Assembly (NCBI RefSeq): GCF_900141665.1
Contig: NZ_FQYI01000004.1
Location: 1 to 64,000, forward strand
DNA: 64,000 nt
Reading direction: 5' to 3'
DNA from: Cruoricaptor ignavus
Lineage (GTDB): Bacteria; Bacteroidota; Bacteroidia; Flavobacteriales; Weeksellaceae
Positions 16,786 through 25,961 of this stretch are shown in pieces. Position 1 is the stretch's first letter, and each line of letters opens with the position of its first letter. Under the pieces are notes generated by a model, which did no database searches, was not told the origin of the DNA, and worked only from the letters and a program-made list of their open reading frames with translations. A program made the position numbers and the translations under genes.

Positions 16786-18435
16786 TCATTTCATAAGCTC
16801 CTTAGCCTGTTCCAGGGCGGCATCTGTGATTTTGGCGCCGGACAGCAACTGGGCAATCTCCGTTAATTTTTCATCCGCAGAAAGCGGGATTACAGTGGTG
16901 CGGGTTTTTCCTTCCATATCGGATTTTACTACTTTATAGTTGGCATCGCCCTTGGCGGCAACCTGAGCCAGATGCGTGATCACGACCAGCTGGAGATCCC
17001 GGGACATCTCTTTCATCAGGGATCCGATTTCCTCCGCCACCTTTCCGGAAACTCCGGTGTCGATTTCATCCAAAATCAAGGTGGGCAGGGCGGAGTTTTC
17101 AGCCATAATTTTCTTTATAGCCAGCATTACGCGGGACCTTTCACCACCCGATATCGCCGACTGTATGGGCCTCAGAGGGAATCCTGAATTTGCCCTGAAA
17201 AATATACCGATTTCCTCGCCGCCAAATGGCCCGGGCTCTGCCGCAGGGGCGAGCTCCGCGGTGATTTTTGCCTTCCCCAATCCAAGTCTCTTCAGCACCG
17301 ATTCTGTTTTTTCCGAGAAAACGGGTGCTGCGGAGGTTCTGTTTTCAGAAAGCTGCCCTGATAAGTGCATCAGTTTTTCATACGATTCTGTAAGGCTTTT
17401 TTCCGCATCAGCAATCTTGCCTTCCATATCCTCGAAACTGCTTTCCTGTGCTGCCAGTTCTTCGCGGATTTCTACCAATTCATCAATGGATTGAGCTCCG
17501 TGCTTCAGGAAGAGCGCGTTCAGGCGGTTGTTTACACTGGTGAGGGACGCCAGCAATTCGGGGTTGATTTCCAGGTTTTCCGCGCCGCTTTCCAGTTCGC
17601 CGAGGATATCTTTTATTTCGAAATAAGTTTCTTCCAGCCTTTGCTTAAGATCATCAAACCGCGGGGAAAGTTCTGAAATTCTGGTTAATTTCATCCTCGC
17701 GTCGTTCAGCGAAGAAATCACCCCGACCTCCTCAGCATTGAATTTTGAAATTACTGAAAAAAGCTGCTCCGAGATTAATTCCGCATTCTCCAGAGTGGCA
17801 AGCTGCTGCTGAAGGTCCTCATAGTCCAGCTCGTCCAGCTGCATTTCTTCCAGTTCATTCAGCAGAAACCTGTTGTAATCCGTGGTTTTGTTTCCTTCCG
17901 CAAGCTGGGTTTTCAGCCTCTTTAGTTCTTGCTTTAATTTTTGATATTCAGTGAATTCCGCCTGATAATCAGAAAGTAAAGGATAATTCCCGGCGAGCCC
18001 GTCCAGAATCTTAAACTGATATTCCTGAGAAAAAAGCTCTGAAGTTTCAAACTGAGAGTGGATGTCGATAAGCTTTGAGGAGAGGCTTCGCAGCACTTCC
18101 AGCGTCACGGGTACATCGTTTATAAAAGCGCGCGACTTCCCGCTCGGCAAAATTTCCCTTCGGATGAGCGTCTGGGAATCGTAATCCAGGTCGTTTTCCT
18201 CAAAAAAAGCCTTCACCTTCTCGCTGATACGGAACTCCGCCTCCACGATGCTTTTCTCTCCCGATTCGCTCACCGCTTTGGCGTCTGCCCTTTCGCCCAG
18301 AATAAGGCGCAGCGCCCCGAGGATGATGGATTTCCCGGCACCAGTCTCCCCCGTAATCACCTGCAGGCCGGGGCTCAGGCTGAGCTCCAGCCTTTCGATC
18401 AGGGCAAAATTCTGTATAAAAATCCGCTCCAGCAT
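16786..18435 (-). CDS. recN: DNA repair protein RecN
   Basis: 549 aa SMC-like ATPase. Walker A GETGAGKS is at residues 29-36. A long coiled-coil middle follows, then the signature ISGGERSRVMLAI and Walker B TLILDEIDTGVSG in the C-terminal third. RecN acts early in double-strand break repair. It follows the porD-like gene by 3 nt, the last of a coaBC-porD-recN run that is common in Bacteroidota. Confidence 0.96.
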   Translation of the reverse strand: MLERIFIQNFALIERLELSLSPGLQVITGETGAGKSIILGALRLILGERADAKAVSESGEKSIVEAEFRISEKVKAFFEENDLDYDSQTLIRREILPSGKSRAFINDVPVTLEVLRSLSSKLIDIHSQFETSELFSQEYQFKILDGLAGNYPLLSDYQAEFTEYQKLKQELKRLKTQLAEGNKTTDYNRFLLNELEEMQLDELDYEDLQQQLATLENAELISEQLFSVISKFNAEEVGVISSLNDARMKLTRISELSPRFDDLKQRLEETYFEIKDILGELESGAENLEINPELLASLTSVNNRLNALFLKHGAQSIDELVEIREELAAQESSFEDMEGKIADAEKSLTESYEKLMHLSGQLSENRTSAAPVFSEKTESVLKRLGLGKAKITAELAPAAEPGPFGGEEIGIFFRANSGFPLRPIQSAISGGERSRVMLAIKKIMAENSALPTLILDEIDTGVSGKVAEEIGSLMKEMSRDLQLVVITHLAQVAAKGDANYKVVKSDMEGKTRTTVIPLSADEKLTEIAQLLSGAKITDAALEQAKELMK

Positions 18436-18438
18436 CGG

Positions 18439-19335
18439 CTACTTCAGTTTGTTCCACTTCTCAGAATCTTTCGGGGAGAGCGTGTTCAGCAGCGCCTGCA
18501 GCTCCGAAATATTCACCCCGGAAGTGTTTCTCCCTGAGAAAACATTGTAAATCTCATCCTTTTTCGTATCCATATAAATGTTGAAAGGATAGTTCATCTG
18601 GAAGTTGGTCTCGTATTGTTTCAGCATCATCAGCGAGCTGAAAATGCCGCGCTTTGCCTGGTTCTGATCCTGCTGGTAGAGCTGGTCCATCCCGTTTCTG
18701 TGGTAGGAGTAGAAGGAATTGCGCATCGTGTTGCTGTCCGGGTTCAGCAGGGTTTCTATGAGCCTCGCCCGTGTGCGCGGCCCCTCGGACTGCGACCATC
18801 CGGAAAAGCGCTGATTCTGAGAATTTTGTGAAATCTTTAGCGCCTTCTCAAACCAGGGCTGGCCACCCATCTGCGCGAAACTGTCGGCATCGTAGCCAAG
18901 GATGAGGTAGGTGTAGAAGGCGATCACATCTATCATATTCTTCCCAGAAAAGGCACGCTCGTTGAACGCCAGGTTCTCATTTTCGTTGTACTCAAATTCA
19001 AATTTCTGGTCGTTAATGTTCAGCAGCGGGCTCTCATAAGTAGTGTTGAACACCGGGCGGGAGGCCTGCACCACGATACTGCCGGAGTACTGGTTGCCGT
19101 TTCTGCCGGTGAGCAGTATCGCGAAGTTGCATTTTATTTTTTCGAAATTCTGGAGTTTTCGCCCCGTCCAGCTCGTGTTGTTCACAAAGTCGCGGAGCGT
19201 TTTCTCCATTGTTTTAAAGACCTGAGGATTCGTGCTGCCGAGCTGGCTGTAGTTTACCTGTACATTGGCAAGCAATTCCTGCGCCCCTGCCGCCTGCGAG
19301 AGCATTACCATCAGGATAAATATTAATTTTCTCAT
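18439..19335 (-). CDS. porD: Type IX secretion protein PorD-like (DUF4835)
   Basis: 298 aa with a signal peptide ending at AGAQE (about residue 20). Features of the family are ELLANVQVNYSQLGSTN after the signal, a TYLILGYDADSF segment, and a C-terminal ELQALLNTLSPKDSEKWN. DUF4835 proteins are annotated as PorD, associated with gliding and T9SS, and act in the periplasm or outer membrane. The start overlaps the coaBC stop by 4 nt (ATGA). The window also holds a T9SS cargo protein at 61779. Confidence 0.85.
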   Translation of the reverse strand: MRKLIFILMVMLSQAAGAQELLANVQVNYSQLGSTNPQVFKTMEKTLRDFVNNTSWTGRKLQNFEKIKCNFAILLTGRNGNQYSGSIVVQASRPVFNTTYESPLLNINDQKFEFEYNENENLAFNERAFSGKNMIDVIAFYTYLILGYDADSFAQMGGQPWFEKALKISQNSQNQRFSGWSQSEGPRTRARLIETLLNPDSNTMRNSFYSYHRNGMDQLYQQDQNQAKRGIFSSLMMLKQYETNFQMNYPFNIYMDTKKDEIYNVFSGRNTSGVNISELQALLNTLSPKDSEKWNKLK

Positions 19336-20528
19336 GAATTCAGTATTTCGTTTTCCAAAAAATCCAGGATGTCTGCCGCCACTTCCTTTTTTGGTTTCAA
19401 AGAATATTCCCGGGTGGTTTTTTCCGTTAAAATTTTAATGTGATTGGTATCGTTTCGAAAGCCCGCGCCTTCGCTTCGCAGGGAGTTCAGGACTATCATA
19501 TCCAGGTTTTTGGACCGGAGCTTGCCCATCGCGTTCTCTTCCTCGTTTTGCGTTTCCAGCGCGAAGCCTACGAGTTTCTGCGCCGCCTTGCGCTCGCCCA
19601 TTGTGCGGAGGATGTCTGGGTTTTTCACAAGCTCTATGGTCATTTCATCCTCCTTTTTTTTAATTTTTTGGGTTGCTGTTTCTTTCGGCCGGTAATCCGC
19701 AACGGCCGCGCTTGCGATGGCAACATCTACATCATCAAAAAACTGGAAAACCTTGTCGAACATTTCTCGAGCAGTGGTCACCCGGTGCAGGATAATATTC
19801 CTGTGCGATGTGGAAAGTGCTGTTGGTCCGGATATCAGCACTACTTCTGCGCCTCTTTCTGCCGCCGCTTCTGCCAGGGCGAATCCCATTTTCCCTGAGG
19901 AATGATTCCCGATGAAGCGCACGGGGTCGATAGCCTCGTAGGTGGGGCCGGCCGTCACCAGAAATTTTTTTCCGCCTAATGATGTTGCTGTCCTGCCAAA
20001 GTACCCCCGCAGAATGCCAATTATATTCTCAGGCTCCGCAAGCCTGCCCTCGCCGGTGAGCCCGCTCGCAAGTTCGCCGCTCTCAGCAGGGATGATGATG
20101 TTTCCGAAATCTTCCGCCGCTGCAAGATTCTGCCGTGTGGAGGGGTGCGCGTACATATCCAGATCCATAGCGGGGGCGATGAATACCGGGCATTTTGCGG
20201 AAAGATATACTGCGACTGCGAGGTTGTCGCAAATGCCGTGAACCATCTTCCCGAGCGTGTTTGCTGTGCATGGCGCTACCAAGACGGCATCTGCCCAAAG
20301 TGCCAGTTCCACATGGTTGTTCCAAGAGCCATTACTGCCAAAAAAATCCTGATAGACATCGTTTTTTGAAAGTGTGGAGAGGGTAAGCGGCGTGACGAAA
20401 TTAGCCGCATCGGCCGTCATTACCACGCGGACCTCTGCGCCAGCCTTGACGAGCAGACGCACAATGAGCGCAGATTTATAGGCGGCGATGCCCCCTGTGA
20501 CTATCAGCAGGATTTTTTTTCCTTTCAA
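19332..20528 (-). CDS. coaBC: Bifunctional CoA synthesis enzyme CoaBC
   Basis: 398 aa. The N-terminal CoaC part begins KGKKILLIVTGGIAAYKS with PAMDLDMYAHPST lower down. The C-terminal CoaB part has VTAGPTYEAIDPVRFIGNHSSG. It makes phosphopantothenoylcysteine and decarboxylates it to phosphopantetheine. The start must be TTG at 20528, since a stop lies 6 nt upstream and no ATG fits. Together with coaX at 50827 the window carries two steps of CoA synthesis. Confidence 0.96.
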   Translation of the reverse strand: MKGKKILLIVTGGIAAYKSALIVRLLVKAGAEVRVVMTADAANFVTPLTLSTLSKNDVYQDFFGSNGSWNNHVELALWADAVLVAPCTANTLGKMVHGICDNLAVAVYLSAKCPVFIAPAMDLDMYAHPSTRQNLAAAEDFGNIIIPAESGELASGLTGEGRLAEPENIIGILRGYFGRTATSLGGKKFLVTAGPTYEAIDPVRFIGNHSSGKMGFALAEAAAERGAEVVLISGPTALSTSHRNIILHRVTTAREMFDKVFQFFDDVDVAIASAAVADYRPKETATQKIKKKEDEMTIELVKNPDILRTMGERKAAQKLVGFALETQNEEENAMGKLRSKNLDMIVLNSLRSEGAGFRNDTNHIKILTEKTTREYSLKPKKEVAADILDFLENEILNS

Positions 20529-20572
20529 AATTCAAACTTTGTGGAAACGAAAATAAGCATTTCCTTAAAAAC

Positions 20573-20596
20573 AAAAAAAGCCGCGATAAGTGCGGC
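20573..20596 (-). terminator. Intrinsic terminator after rpoZ
   Basis: On the minus strand GCCGC, a 7-nt loop and GCGGC are followed by seven T residues. It lies 26 bp past the rpoZ stop and before coaBC. Confidence 0.8.
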
Positions 20597-20621
20597 AGTA
20601 AATTGACATAGAAAAGTCTTG

Positions 20622-20942
20622 TTAATTTCTCTCATCCGTCCTGCGGAAATAGATTTCATCATTCATCCACTCTGCGATGGCTATGGATGTCGGTTTTGCC
20701 ATTTTCTCATAATGGCGGGATATCTCAATCTGTTCCCGGTTTTCGAAAACTTCCTCAAGGGTAGCATTCTGGACGGAGAATTCCTCGAGTTTTTCGTGCA
20801 GTTCGCTGCGGATTTCAGCGTTGATCTGCTCCGCTCTTTTTCCCATAATTACGATGGCGTCATAAATTGAGCCTACTTTGTCCTCAATTCGTTCTCTGTC
20901 GTAAGTAATCGTGTTGATTTCTGGCTGTACTTTAGTGCTCAT
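20622..20942 (-). CDS. rpoZ: RNA polymerase omega subunit (Bacteroidota form)
   Basis: 106 aa. GSIYDAIVIMGKRAEQINAEI near residues 24-44 is the Rpb6/omega helix that clasps the beta-prime C-terminus. EEFSVQNATLEEVFENREQ and the trailing RHYEKMAKPTSIAIAEW are typical of the Bacteroidota version. It stabilises RNA polymerase assembly. Its own promoter box lies at 20965-20972, squeezed between it and bamD. Confidence 0.9.
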   Translation of the reverse strand: MSTKVQPEINTITYDRERIEDKVGSIYDAIVIMGKRAEQINAEIRSELHEKLEEFSVQNATLEEVFENREQIEISRHYEKMAKPTSIAIAEWMNDEIYFRRTDERN

Positions 20943-20964
20943 TAAAGCGAATATTTAAAGTCTG

Positions 20965-20972
20965 CAAATTTA
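20965..20972 (-). promoter_or_regulatory. -7 element for rpoZ
   Basis: TAAATTTG on the minus strand, 22 bp upstream of the rpoZ ATG in the 34-bp gap after bamD. It suggests rpoZ can be expressed apart from bamD. Confidence 0.5.
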
Positions 20973-20976
20973 CGAA

Positions 20977-21981
20977 TTAATTTTTTACCGGTAGCGTGAT
21001 TGCCGGAGCAGGGGTGGATGCCTCTGCGCTGTCGATCCTTGCTTTGTCTGTCTGCTGCAGGCTTTTTTGAAGGTCGTTTTCTTCTTCCTCAGCTAGTTTT
21101 TTCCGCCTTTTGGCGCTTGCCCTTGCCTCTTCTGCCTTTTGCTTTTCTGCGAGTTTTTCTTTGTGTTTTTCAGTATCGGCTTTTACTTTGGCAAAGCGTT
21201 CCTTCTCCGCAAGCAGTTTCGGCTGCTGCTCGGCTGCGGTTTTTGCGGCATCGGTGCCTTGAGCATTTTTTTCCAGAAATCTTGCGTAGGAGAGCGCGTT
21301 TTCTATCCGTTCCTCCTTAAGGCTGTATATGGAGTTCATCGCCAGCTCGTAGCGGGACTTCATTATATAATCATAGATTTTTGGGCGCAGGGTGGTGGCG
21401 GGGAAGTCGTCCAAAACATTTTCAAAAGAGGCGTTCGCAGCCTTATATTCTCCCATTTTGAAGAACTGGCGTGCGTTTTCGTATGCCTTGTATTCCAGTT
21501 TGTAGCTAAGTTCCTCTATCAGCTCGTTGATGTTTTTGGCCTTCTCCGAGTCGGGATAGCTGTTTAGAAAACTCTGCATTTCATTGATGGCAGATTCCGT
21601 GCTTGTTTGGTCCAGGTTGTACTGCAGGGAGCCCTGGTAGTAGTTCAGCGCTGCCATATACGCGGCTTCCTCCGCCCGCTCGTCATTGGGGAAGGTGGCG
21701 GCATATCTTTTAAAATGGCTGGCCGCGAGCTTGTAATTTTTATCGTAATACTCGGCATAGGCAGTTTTAAGAAGCACCTCCTGCAGCTCATCAGTACCGG
21801 CTACCAGCTTTGCCGCACGCTCGTAGAGCGCCAGTGCCTCCTTCCATTTTTTCTTGGAGTACATATCATTCGCCGCAGAGAGGATTACATCTTTGTCTGT
21901 GCTTTTCATCGCGGCGTCGTACTGGTTTTTGCAGGAAGCCAGCAATGCCGCTATGCTGAGGATATAGAGAATCTTTTTCAT
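20977..21981 (-). CDS. bamD: Outer membrane assembly lipoprotein BamD
   Basis: 334 aa from the ATG at 21981. The lipobox LLASC gives a lipidated Cys at residue 17, and a longer frame upstream would bury it. Repeated TPR-like helices follow (KKWKEALALYERAA, YKLAASHFKRYAATFPND, SAINEMQSFLNSYPDSEKA). The C-terminal third is a charged Lys/Glu/Ala coiled stretch (about residues 255-310), longer than in enterobacterial BamD. It works with BamA in inserting beta-barrels. A TATTTTTG box lies at 22013-22020. Confidence 0.9.
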   Translation of the reverse strand: MKKILYILSIAALLASCKNQYDAAMKSTDKDVILSAANDMYSKKKWKEALALYERAAKLVAGTDELQEVLLKTAYAEYYDKNYKLAASHFKRYAATFPNDERAEEAAYMAALNYYQGSLQYNLDQTSTESAINEMQSFLNSYPDSEKAKNINELIEELSYKLEYKAYENARQFFKMGEYKAANASFENVLDDFPATTLRPKIYDYIMKSRYELAMNSIYSLKEERIENALSYARFLEKNAQGTDAAKTAAEQQPKLLAEKERFAKVKADTEKHKEKLAEKQKAEEARASAKRRKKLAEEEENDLQKSLQQTDKARIDSAEASTPAPAITLPVKN

Positions 21982-22012
21982 AGAATTTTGACCAACGCGG
22001 CCATTCAGTCGG

Positions 22013-22020
22013 CAAAAATA
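22013..22020 (-). promoter_or_regulatory. -7 element for bamD
   Basis: TATTTTTG on the minus strand (TAnnTTTG), 31 bp before the bamD ATG. No TTTG at the usual distance was seen upstream. Confidence 0.45.
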
Positions 22021-22066
22021 CCAATTTTTCAATTGATGGTTTCCCGGCATGCGCTTTTATGATTTT

Positions 22067-22708
22067 TTAACGAGGATCGGCTTCCGGCTGATAGCCAAGC
22101 AGAGAGAAGATATTCTGGTAAGAGCTGCTCAGCACCTTCGCCTGAGCCTTTTGCAGGTAGGTCTCGCTATCGTTATCGGGGATGTATTTTTTATAGAAAT
22201 TTTCATTGCGGATGGCAAACAGCGCCGCCCCGATAATGGTCACCAGTATATCCTCAGACTTTGGCGCATAGTGGAAAACGCCTGTAGCCACGCCCTTTTT
22301 CACGATGGCATCTATGTAGGTCGTCACCCTGTGGTAGAATTCCAGCAAGTCATCCTTTATCACCTCGTCGTGCTGGAATTCCTGCCGAACGAAGCCGTGG
22401 AAATAGCTGTAGTGGAACATCTGGTTCACCACGAACTTTATAATTTCCTTCATCTGCATCTCCGGCTTCCCATCGATGATGGTCTGCGCAAACTCAGAGA
22501 GGTTCGCACGGGCGCGCTGCACGCGGTACTGGTACAGGTAGGCGAGCATCTTCTCCTTGGAGCCAAAGTAATAGGAGATCATCGCTACATTCACATTTGC
22601 CTTAGAGGAAATTTCCCGAACGGAGGTGCCTTTAAAACCCTTTTTTGCGATGAGCTCCTCTGCCACATCCAGGATGTGTATCTGCTTGTCAGTAAATTTC
22701 TTACTCAT
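22067..22708 (-). CDS. TetR/AcrR family transcriptional regulator
   Basis: 213 aa. The N-terminal helix-turn-helix is typical: ILDVAEELIAKKGFKGTSVREISSKANV then AMISYYFGSKEKML (residues 12-55). The C-terminal ligand domain is helical and not diagnostic. No efflux or fatty-acid gene is adjacent, so its target is unknown; it is divergent from the TatD-like gene. A palindrome in its leader (22712-22731) may be its own operator. Confidence 0.9.
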   Translation of the reverse strand: MSKKFTDKQIHILDVAEELIAKKGFKGTSVREISSKANVNVAMISYYFGSKEKMLAYLYQYRVQRARANLSEFAQTIIDGKPEMQMKEIIKFVVNQMFHYSYFHGFVRQEFQHDEVIKDDLLEFYHRVTTYIDAIVKKGVATGVFHYAPKSEDILVTIIGAALFAIRNENFYKKYIPDNDSETYLQKAQAKVLSSSYQNIFSLLGYQPEADPR

Positions 22709-22711
22709 TAA

Positions 22712-22731
22712 ACCGCAAAATTTTCTGCGGT
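22712..22731. promoter_or_regulatory. Candidate operator of the TetR gene
   Basis: A 20-bp palindrome with 6-bp arms ACCGCA and TGCGGT lies 3 bp upstream of the tetR ATG, in the divergent gap. Position and size fit TetR self-repression; this is inference. Confidence 0.4.
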
Positions 22732-22794
22732 AAATTTAACTTTTTTTAACTAATAAACAAATGTTTAACAAGCCGATCAATATTTTCCATACTT

Positions 22795-23427
22795 TTGAAT
22801 GTGCAATACTTCAATTTTCACCATCATAAAAAAGAACTCTCCGGCGGTATTTACAATCTCGTTATGGATGAGCCTCCCGCGCAAAGATGGTTTTCCGCCG
22901 GAATTCACCCGATGGAGATTACGGAAAATTGGCAGCAAAAATTTGAGGAAATCAACCGTAAAGTCCTCAGCAGCCGCTGTATAGCGATTGGAGAATGCGG
23001 CCTGGATTCCCGCGCCGCCGCGCCCCATAGCCTTCAGGACGAAGTATTTTTAAAGCATCTTGAGCTCGCAGAAAGCCTCCGCAAACCGCTCATAATCCAC
23101 TGTGTGCGGCGGCATCAGGACCTTATAAGGCTCTGCGGAAACGCGCAGGTGCCGCTCATCGTACACGGTTTTAATAAAAAATCTGAAACCGCACGCGCGC
23201 TGCTAGGCGCCGGATTTTATCTTTCCTTTGGCGCGGAGCTTTTGCGCAGCGTATCTTTGCAGGAAATTTTCCGCGAAATTTCTCCCGACAGTTTTTTCCT
23301 GGAAACCGATGATACCGAAATTGAAATTGAAGAAATTTACAGCAAAGCAGCGGAAATTAAGCAAGTGACGATGTCTCAAATAAACAAGCAAATTTTTGAG
23401 AATTTAGCAAAACTAAAAGATGAGTAA
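22795..23427 (+). CDS. Short TatD-family metal-dependent hydrolase
   Basis: 210 aa, shorter than the usual 250-265 of TatD. Metal ligands are present: HxH at 9-11 (FNFHHH), E in IAIGECGLD, H in KPLIIHC, H in IVHGF, and D in FLETDD. Members are 3'-5' DNases or related phosphohydrolases. No ATG is available before the HxH motif, so the start is TTG at 22795 or GTG at 22801. It overlaps tcdA by 8 nt, and both run on with rnpA. Confidence 0.82.
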   Translation: MNVQYFNFHHHKKELSGGIYNLVMDEPPAQRWFSAGIHPMEITENWQQKFEEINRKVLSSRCIAIGECGLDSRAAAPHSLQDEVFLKHLELAESLRKPLIIHCVRRHQDLIRLCGNAQVPLIVHGFNKKSETARALLGAGFYLSFGAELLRSVSLQEIFREISPDSFFLETDDTEIEIEEIYSKAAEIKQVTMSQINKQIFENLAKLKDE

Positions 23428-24139
23428 AAATTGGCAGGAAAGAACGGAACTTCTCGTGAAGCAGGATGGCTTGCAGAAGCTGAATGCTGCCAATGTTTTA
23501 GTGGTTGGCCTTGGCGGCGTGGGTTCTTTCGCCGCGGAATTTTTAGCGAGAGCAGGCATCGGAAAAATGACGATTGCAGACGGAGATTCTGTGGATATTA
23601 CAAACATTAACCGGCAACTTCCTGCGCTGCAAAGCACCGTGGGAAAACCGAAAGCGGAAGTAGTAGCAGAACGGCTAATGGACATCAATCCGGAACTTAA
23701 GCTGCAGACAATCAATGAGTTCCTTATTCCAGAAAAAATGCACGAGCTTCTGGATTCGGAGAATTTCGATTATATATTAGATTGCATCGACAGCCTCTCG
23801 CCGAAAATCGCGCTGATAAAGGCGGCAAGGCATCGCAAACTGAAGATCGTAAGTGCGATGGGCGCCGGCGGGAAGAGCGACCCGAGCAAGGTGATGGTGC
23901 GCGATATATCCAAAACCAGAGACTGCTACCTCGCGAAGCAGGTACGAAAGAGGCTGCGGAGAGATGGGATTAATAAAGGCTTTCGCTGCGTATTTTCCAC
24001 CGAACTTCAGCAGGAAGATGCGCTGAAAATGACGGACGGCGAAAATTTCAAAAAATCGTACTATGGCACCATCAGCTTTATTCCTGCCATCTTCGGGCTG
24101 TACGCCGCTGCTGAAGTCATTAACCACTTAAGGAAATGA
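23420..24139 (+). CDS. tcdA: tRNA threonylcarbamoyladenosine dehydratase TcdA
   Basis: 239 aa ThiF/E1-like enzyme. The nucleotide-binding motif is VLVVGLGGVGSFAAEFLARAG (residues 26-46). DITNINRQ and KPKAEVVAERLMDINPE follow, as in the CsdL/YgdL group. It cyclises t6A at tRNA position 37 using ATP. It is overlapped by the TatD-like gene upstream and by rnpA downstream (4 nt), making a small plus-strand operon. Confidence 0.92.
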   Translation: MSKNWQERTELLVKQDGLQKLNAANVLVVGLGGVGSFAAEFLARAGIGKMTIADGDSVDITNINRQLPALQSTVGKPKAEVVAERLMDINPELKLQTINEFLIPEKMHELLDSENFDYILDCIDSLSPKIALIKAARHRKLKIVSAMGAGGKSDPSKVMVRDISKTRDCYLAKQVRKRLRRDGINKGFRCVFSTELQQEDALKMTDGENFKKSYYGTISFIPAIFGLYAAAEVINHLRK

Positions 24140-24528
24140 CAGACCGCGGCTACAAACGTAGTGAGAAACTGAAGGGGAAAAGCGGAATAGACAGGCTGTT
24201 CCGCGAGGGAAAATGGCATACGGGCGGCAGCCTCCGCGTGATTGTCCTGCCCGATGAAGGAGGTAAGATGCCGAAAGTAGGGGTTTCCGTATCGAAAAAA
24301 TTTCTGAAAAAGGCAGTAGACCGCAACCGTGCAAAACGGCTCCTGCGCGAAACTTACCGGCTGAACAAGGCATTGTTTCTTGAGGCATTTGGAGTATCTT
24401 CCTCGATGCTTTTCTGGGTTTCGAGAAAATTACCCAAAAACCAGGCGGAGGTAGAAGTGGATTTTATAAAACTTTGCGAAAAAATTAAAAGACAGAAGGC
24501 TGCGGAGGAAGATGAAACCAATGCCTAA
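24136..24528 (+). CDS. rnpA: Ribonuclease P protein component
   Basis: 130 aa. SEKLKGKSGIDRLFREGK is the N-terminal substrate strand. GVSVSKKFLKKAVDRNRAKRLLRETYR is the RNase P protein signature (the RNR motif region). It helps RNase P RNA process tRNA 5' ends. Its usual partner rpmH is not next to it here. Its end overlaps the converging TPR-like gene by 4 nt. Confidence 0.95.
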   Translation: MTDRGYKRSEKLKGKSGIDRLFREGKWHTGGSLRVIVLPDEGGKMPKVGVSVSKKFLKKAVDRNRAKRLLRETYRLNKALFLEAFGVSSSMLFWVSRKLPKNQAEVEVDFIKLCEKIKRQKAAEEDETNA

Positions 24529-25961
24529 ACACGCCCCCGCAATTCCTTGATTTCGTTGATCTTAGCCTCAAAATAATCCTCCCTTGCAGGATATTTGTCC
24601 TTTAGCAGCGTAAATGCCTTTATGGCCTTTGCATACAGCTTCTGTTCAGCGTAGAGATTGGCAAGGGTTTCCGTCATCAGGTGGGAAATATCGCTGCCCC
24701 TTTCCCTCGCTACGAAGCTGCTATCCTCATTCAGGCGTGAGATTTTTGGCTCAGTTTCGATGAAGCGGTCAATCGCGGAAGCTTTTGCATCAGCTATAGG
24801 GCCTGTTTTTGAAAGGTTTTCTGCGGGCTCGGCGGAGTTTTCTTTCGCAGCTGCTATTCCCAGTTTGAGCCAGTTTTTCCAGGTGTCTATGAAAATAGGG
24901 ACATTGCTTTCGTTTGTGTTTTCAACTCTTTCCCCCGCTTGTTCGTTTTCGTGCTGTGTCCGGCTGCTTTCGCTGAAGTTTGTCTCCTGGCTGATATTCG
25001 CATCAGGCTCCTCACTGGCTGCATTCGTTTCGATTTTGTGTGAGCTGCCAGCTTGCTTTTCAAGTTTTTTTGCCTGCATTTTTGCTTCTACAGAAGCGAT
25101 CAGTGCGCGCATCTCTGCATCGTGCCTGCTAAGTTGCTGCGGAGGTGGCATCTGTATATGATTTCCGCCGGCTTTCAGGTTTATTTCAGGGAAAAAATTC
25201 TCCTCGCTTTTAAAACTTGTCTGCGCAGAATGCCTGGCCTGTTTAGTCTCCCGAGTATTTGCTGAAGTTTCCTCCAGAGTTTTCCGGCTATGAAGATTTT
25301 CTTCATCCATAATTTCCTGATCTCCTTTTGCTCCTTCAAATTGCTGAATTTCAGTGTTTAAACCGTTTTCAGCGGATTCATTTTTTAAAAGTTTTTGCTC
25401 CAAGATTTTTTCCTGATTTTGCGGTTGGGCAAATTCTCCAGTATCGCTATTCGCCAAAACAATCACCCCGGACTCCTTGGTAGATTCCAAATCGATTTCC
25501 ACCGCCGGCTGATTCATGAAATCTTCCTCGCCTTCAAACAAAATCCTGTTCAGCTCACCATTCACATACACGGGCTTCAGCTTTTCTTCCTGAATAAGTT
25601 CCGGTATTTCATTAAAACTAAAATCCGGAGTTGTTCCAGCAGCTTCCTTTGCCGGCACCAGGCGGAAGCTTTCTACATCCCGGTTGTCAGAAATGGTTTC
25701 CGGTACTGATGGGCGCTCCTCAGTTTGTCTGTGTTTTCTTATGAGGCGGTAAAGCAGTTTTTTATCCGTGGTAAAAGCCGCAGTTTTAGAAAGTTCTTCA
25801 GTATAATATACTGAGTTAAAACTCTGAATACCAATCAAATACAAAGCCCTAAAACTTTGTGTATATGGAAACTTTTCAATGGCATTTTCTAAAATTGGCA
25901 AATCATCCAATGTGATGCTTTCCGGATTTTTCGCCAATTCCAAAATTCTTGAATTTATCAT
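24525..25961 (-). CDS. Unknown protein with C-terminal TPR-like helices
   Basis: 478 aa from the ATG at 25961, sharing one base with the lptE stop. The N-terminus (ILELAKNPESITLDDLPILENAIEKFPY) is helical and recurs in uncharacterised Bacteroidota proteins. Residues about 100-380 are low-complexity, rich in Glu, Ser, Asn and Gln, and look disordered. The last 60 residues (LANLYAEQKLYAKAIKAFTLLKDKYP) form a TPR-like pair. No signal peptide is seen. It follows lptE in one run, so a link to envelope assembly is possible but unproven. Confidence 0.75.
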   Translation of the reverse strand: MINSRILELAKNPESITLDDLPILENAIEKFPYTQSFRALYLIGIQSFNSVYYTEELSKTAAFTTDKKLLYRLIRKHRQTEERPSVPETISDNRDVESFRLVPAKEAAGTTPDFSFNEIPELIQEEKLKPVYVNGELNRILFEGEEDFMNQPAVEIDLESTKESGVIVLANSDTGEFAQPQNQEKILEQKLLKNESAENGLNTEIQQFEGAKGDQEIMDEENLHSRKTLEETSANTRETKQARHSAQTSFKSEENFFPEINLKAGGNHIQMPPPQQLSRHDAEMRALIASVEAKMQAKKLEKQAGSSHKIETNAASEEPDANISQETNFSESSRTQHENEQAGERVENTNESNVPIFIDTWKNWLKLGIAAAKENSAEPAENLSKTGPIADAKASAIDRFIETEPKISRLNEDSSFVARERGSDISHLMTETLANLYAEQKLYAKAIKAFTLLKDKYPAREDYFEAKINEIKELRGRV

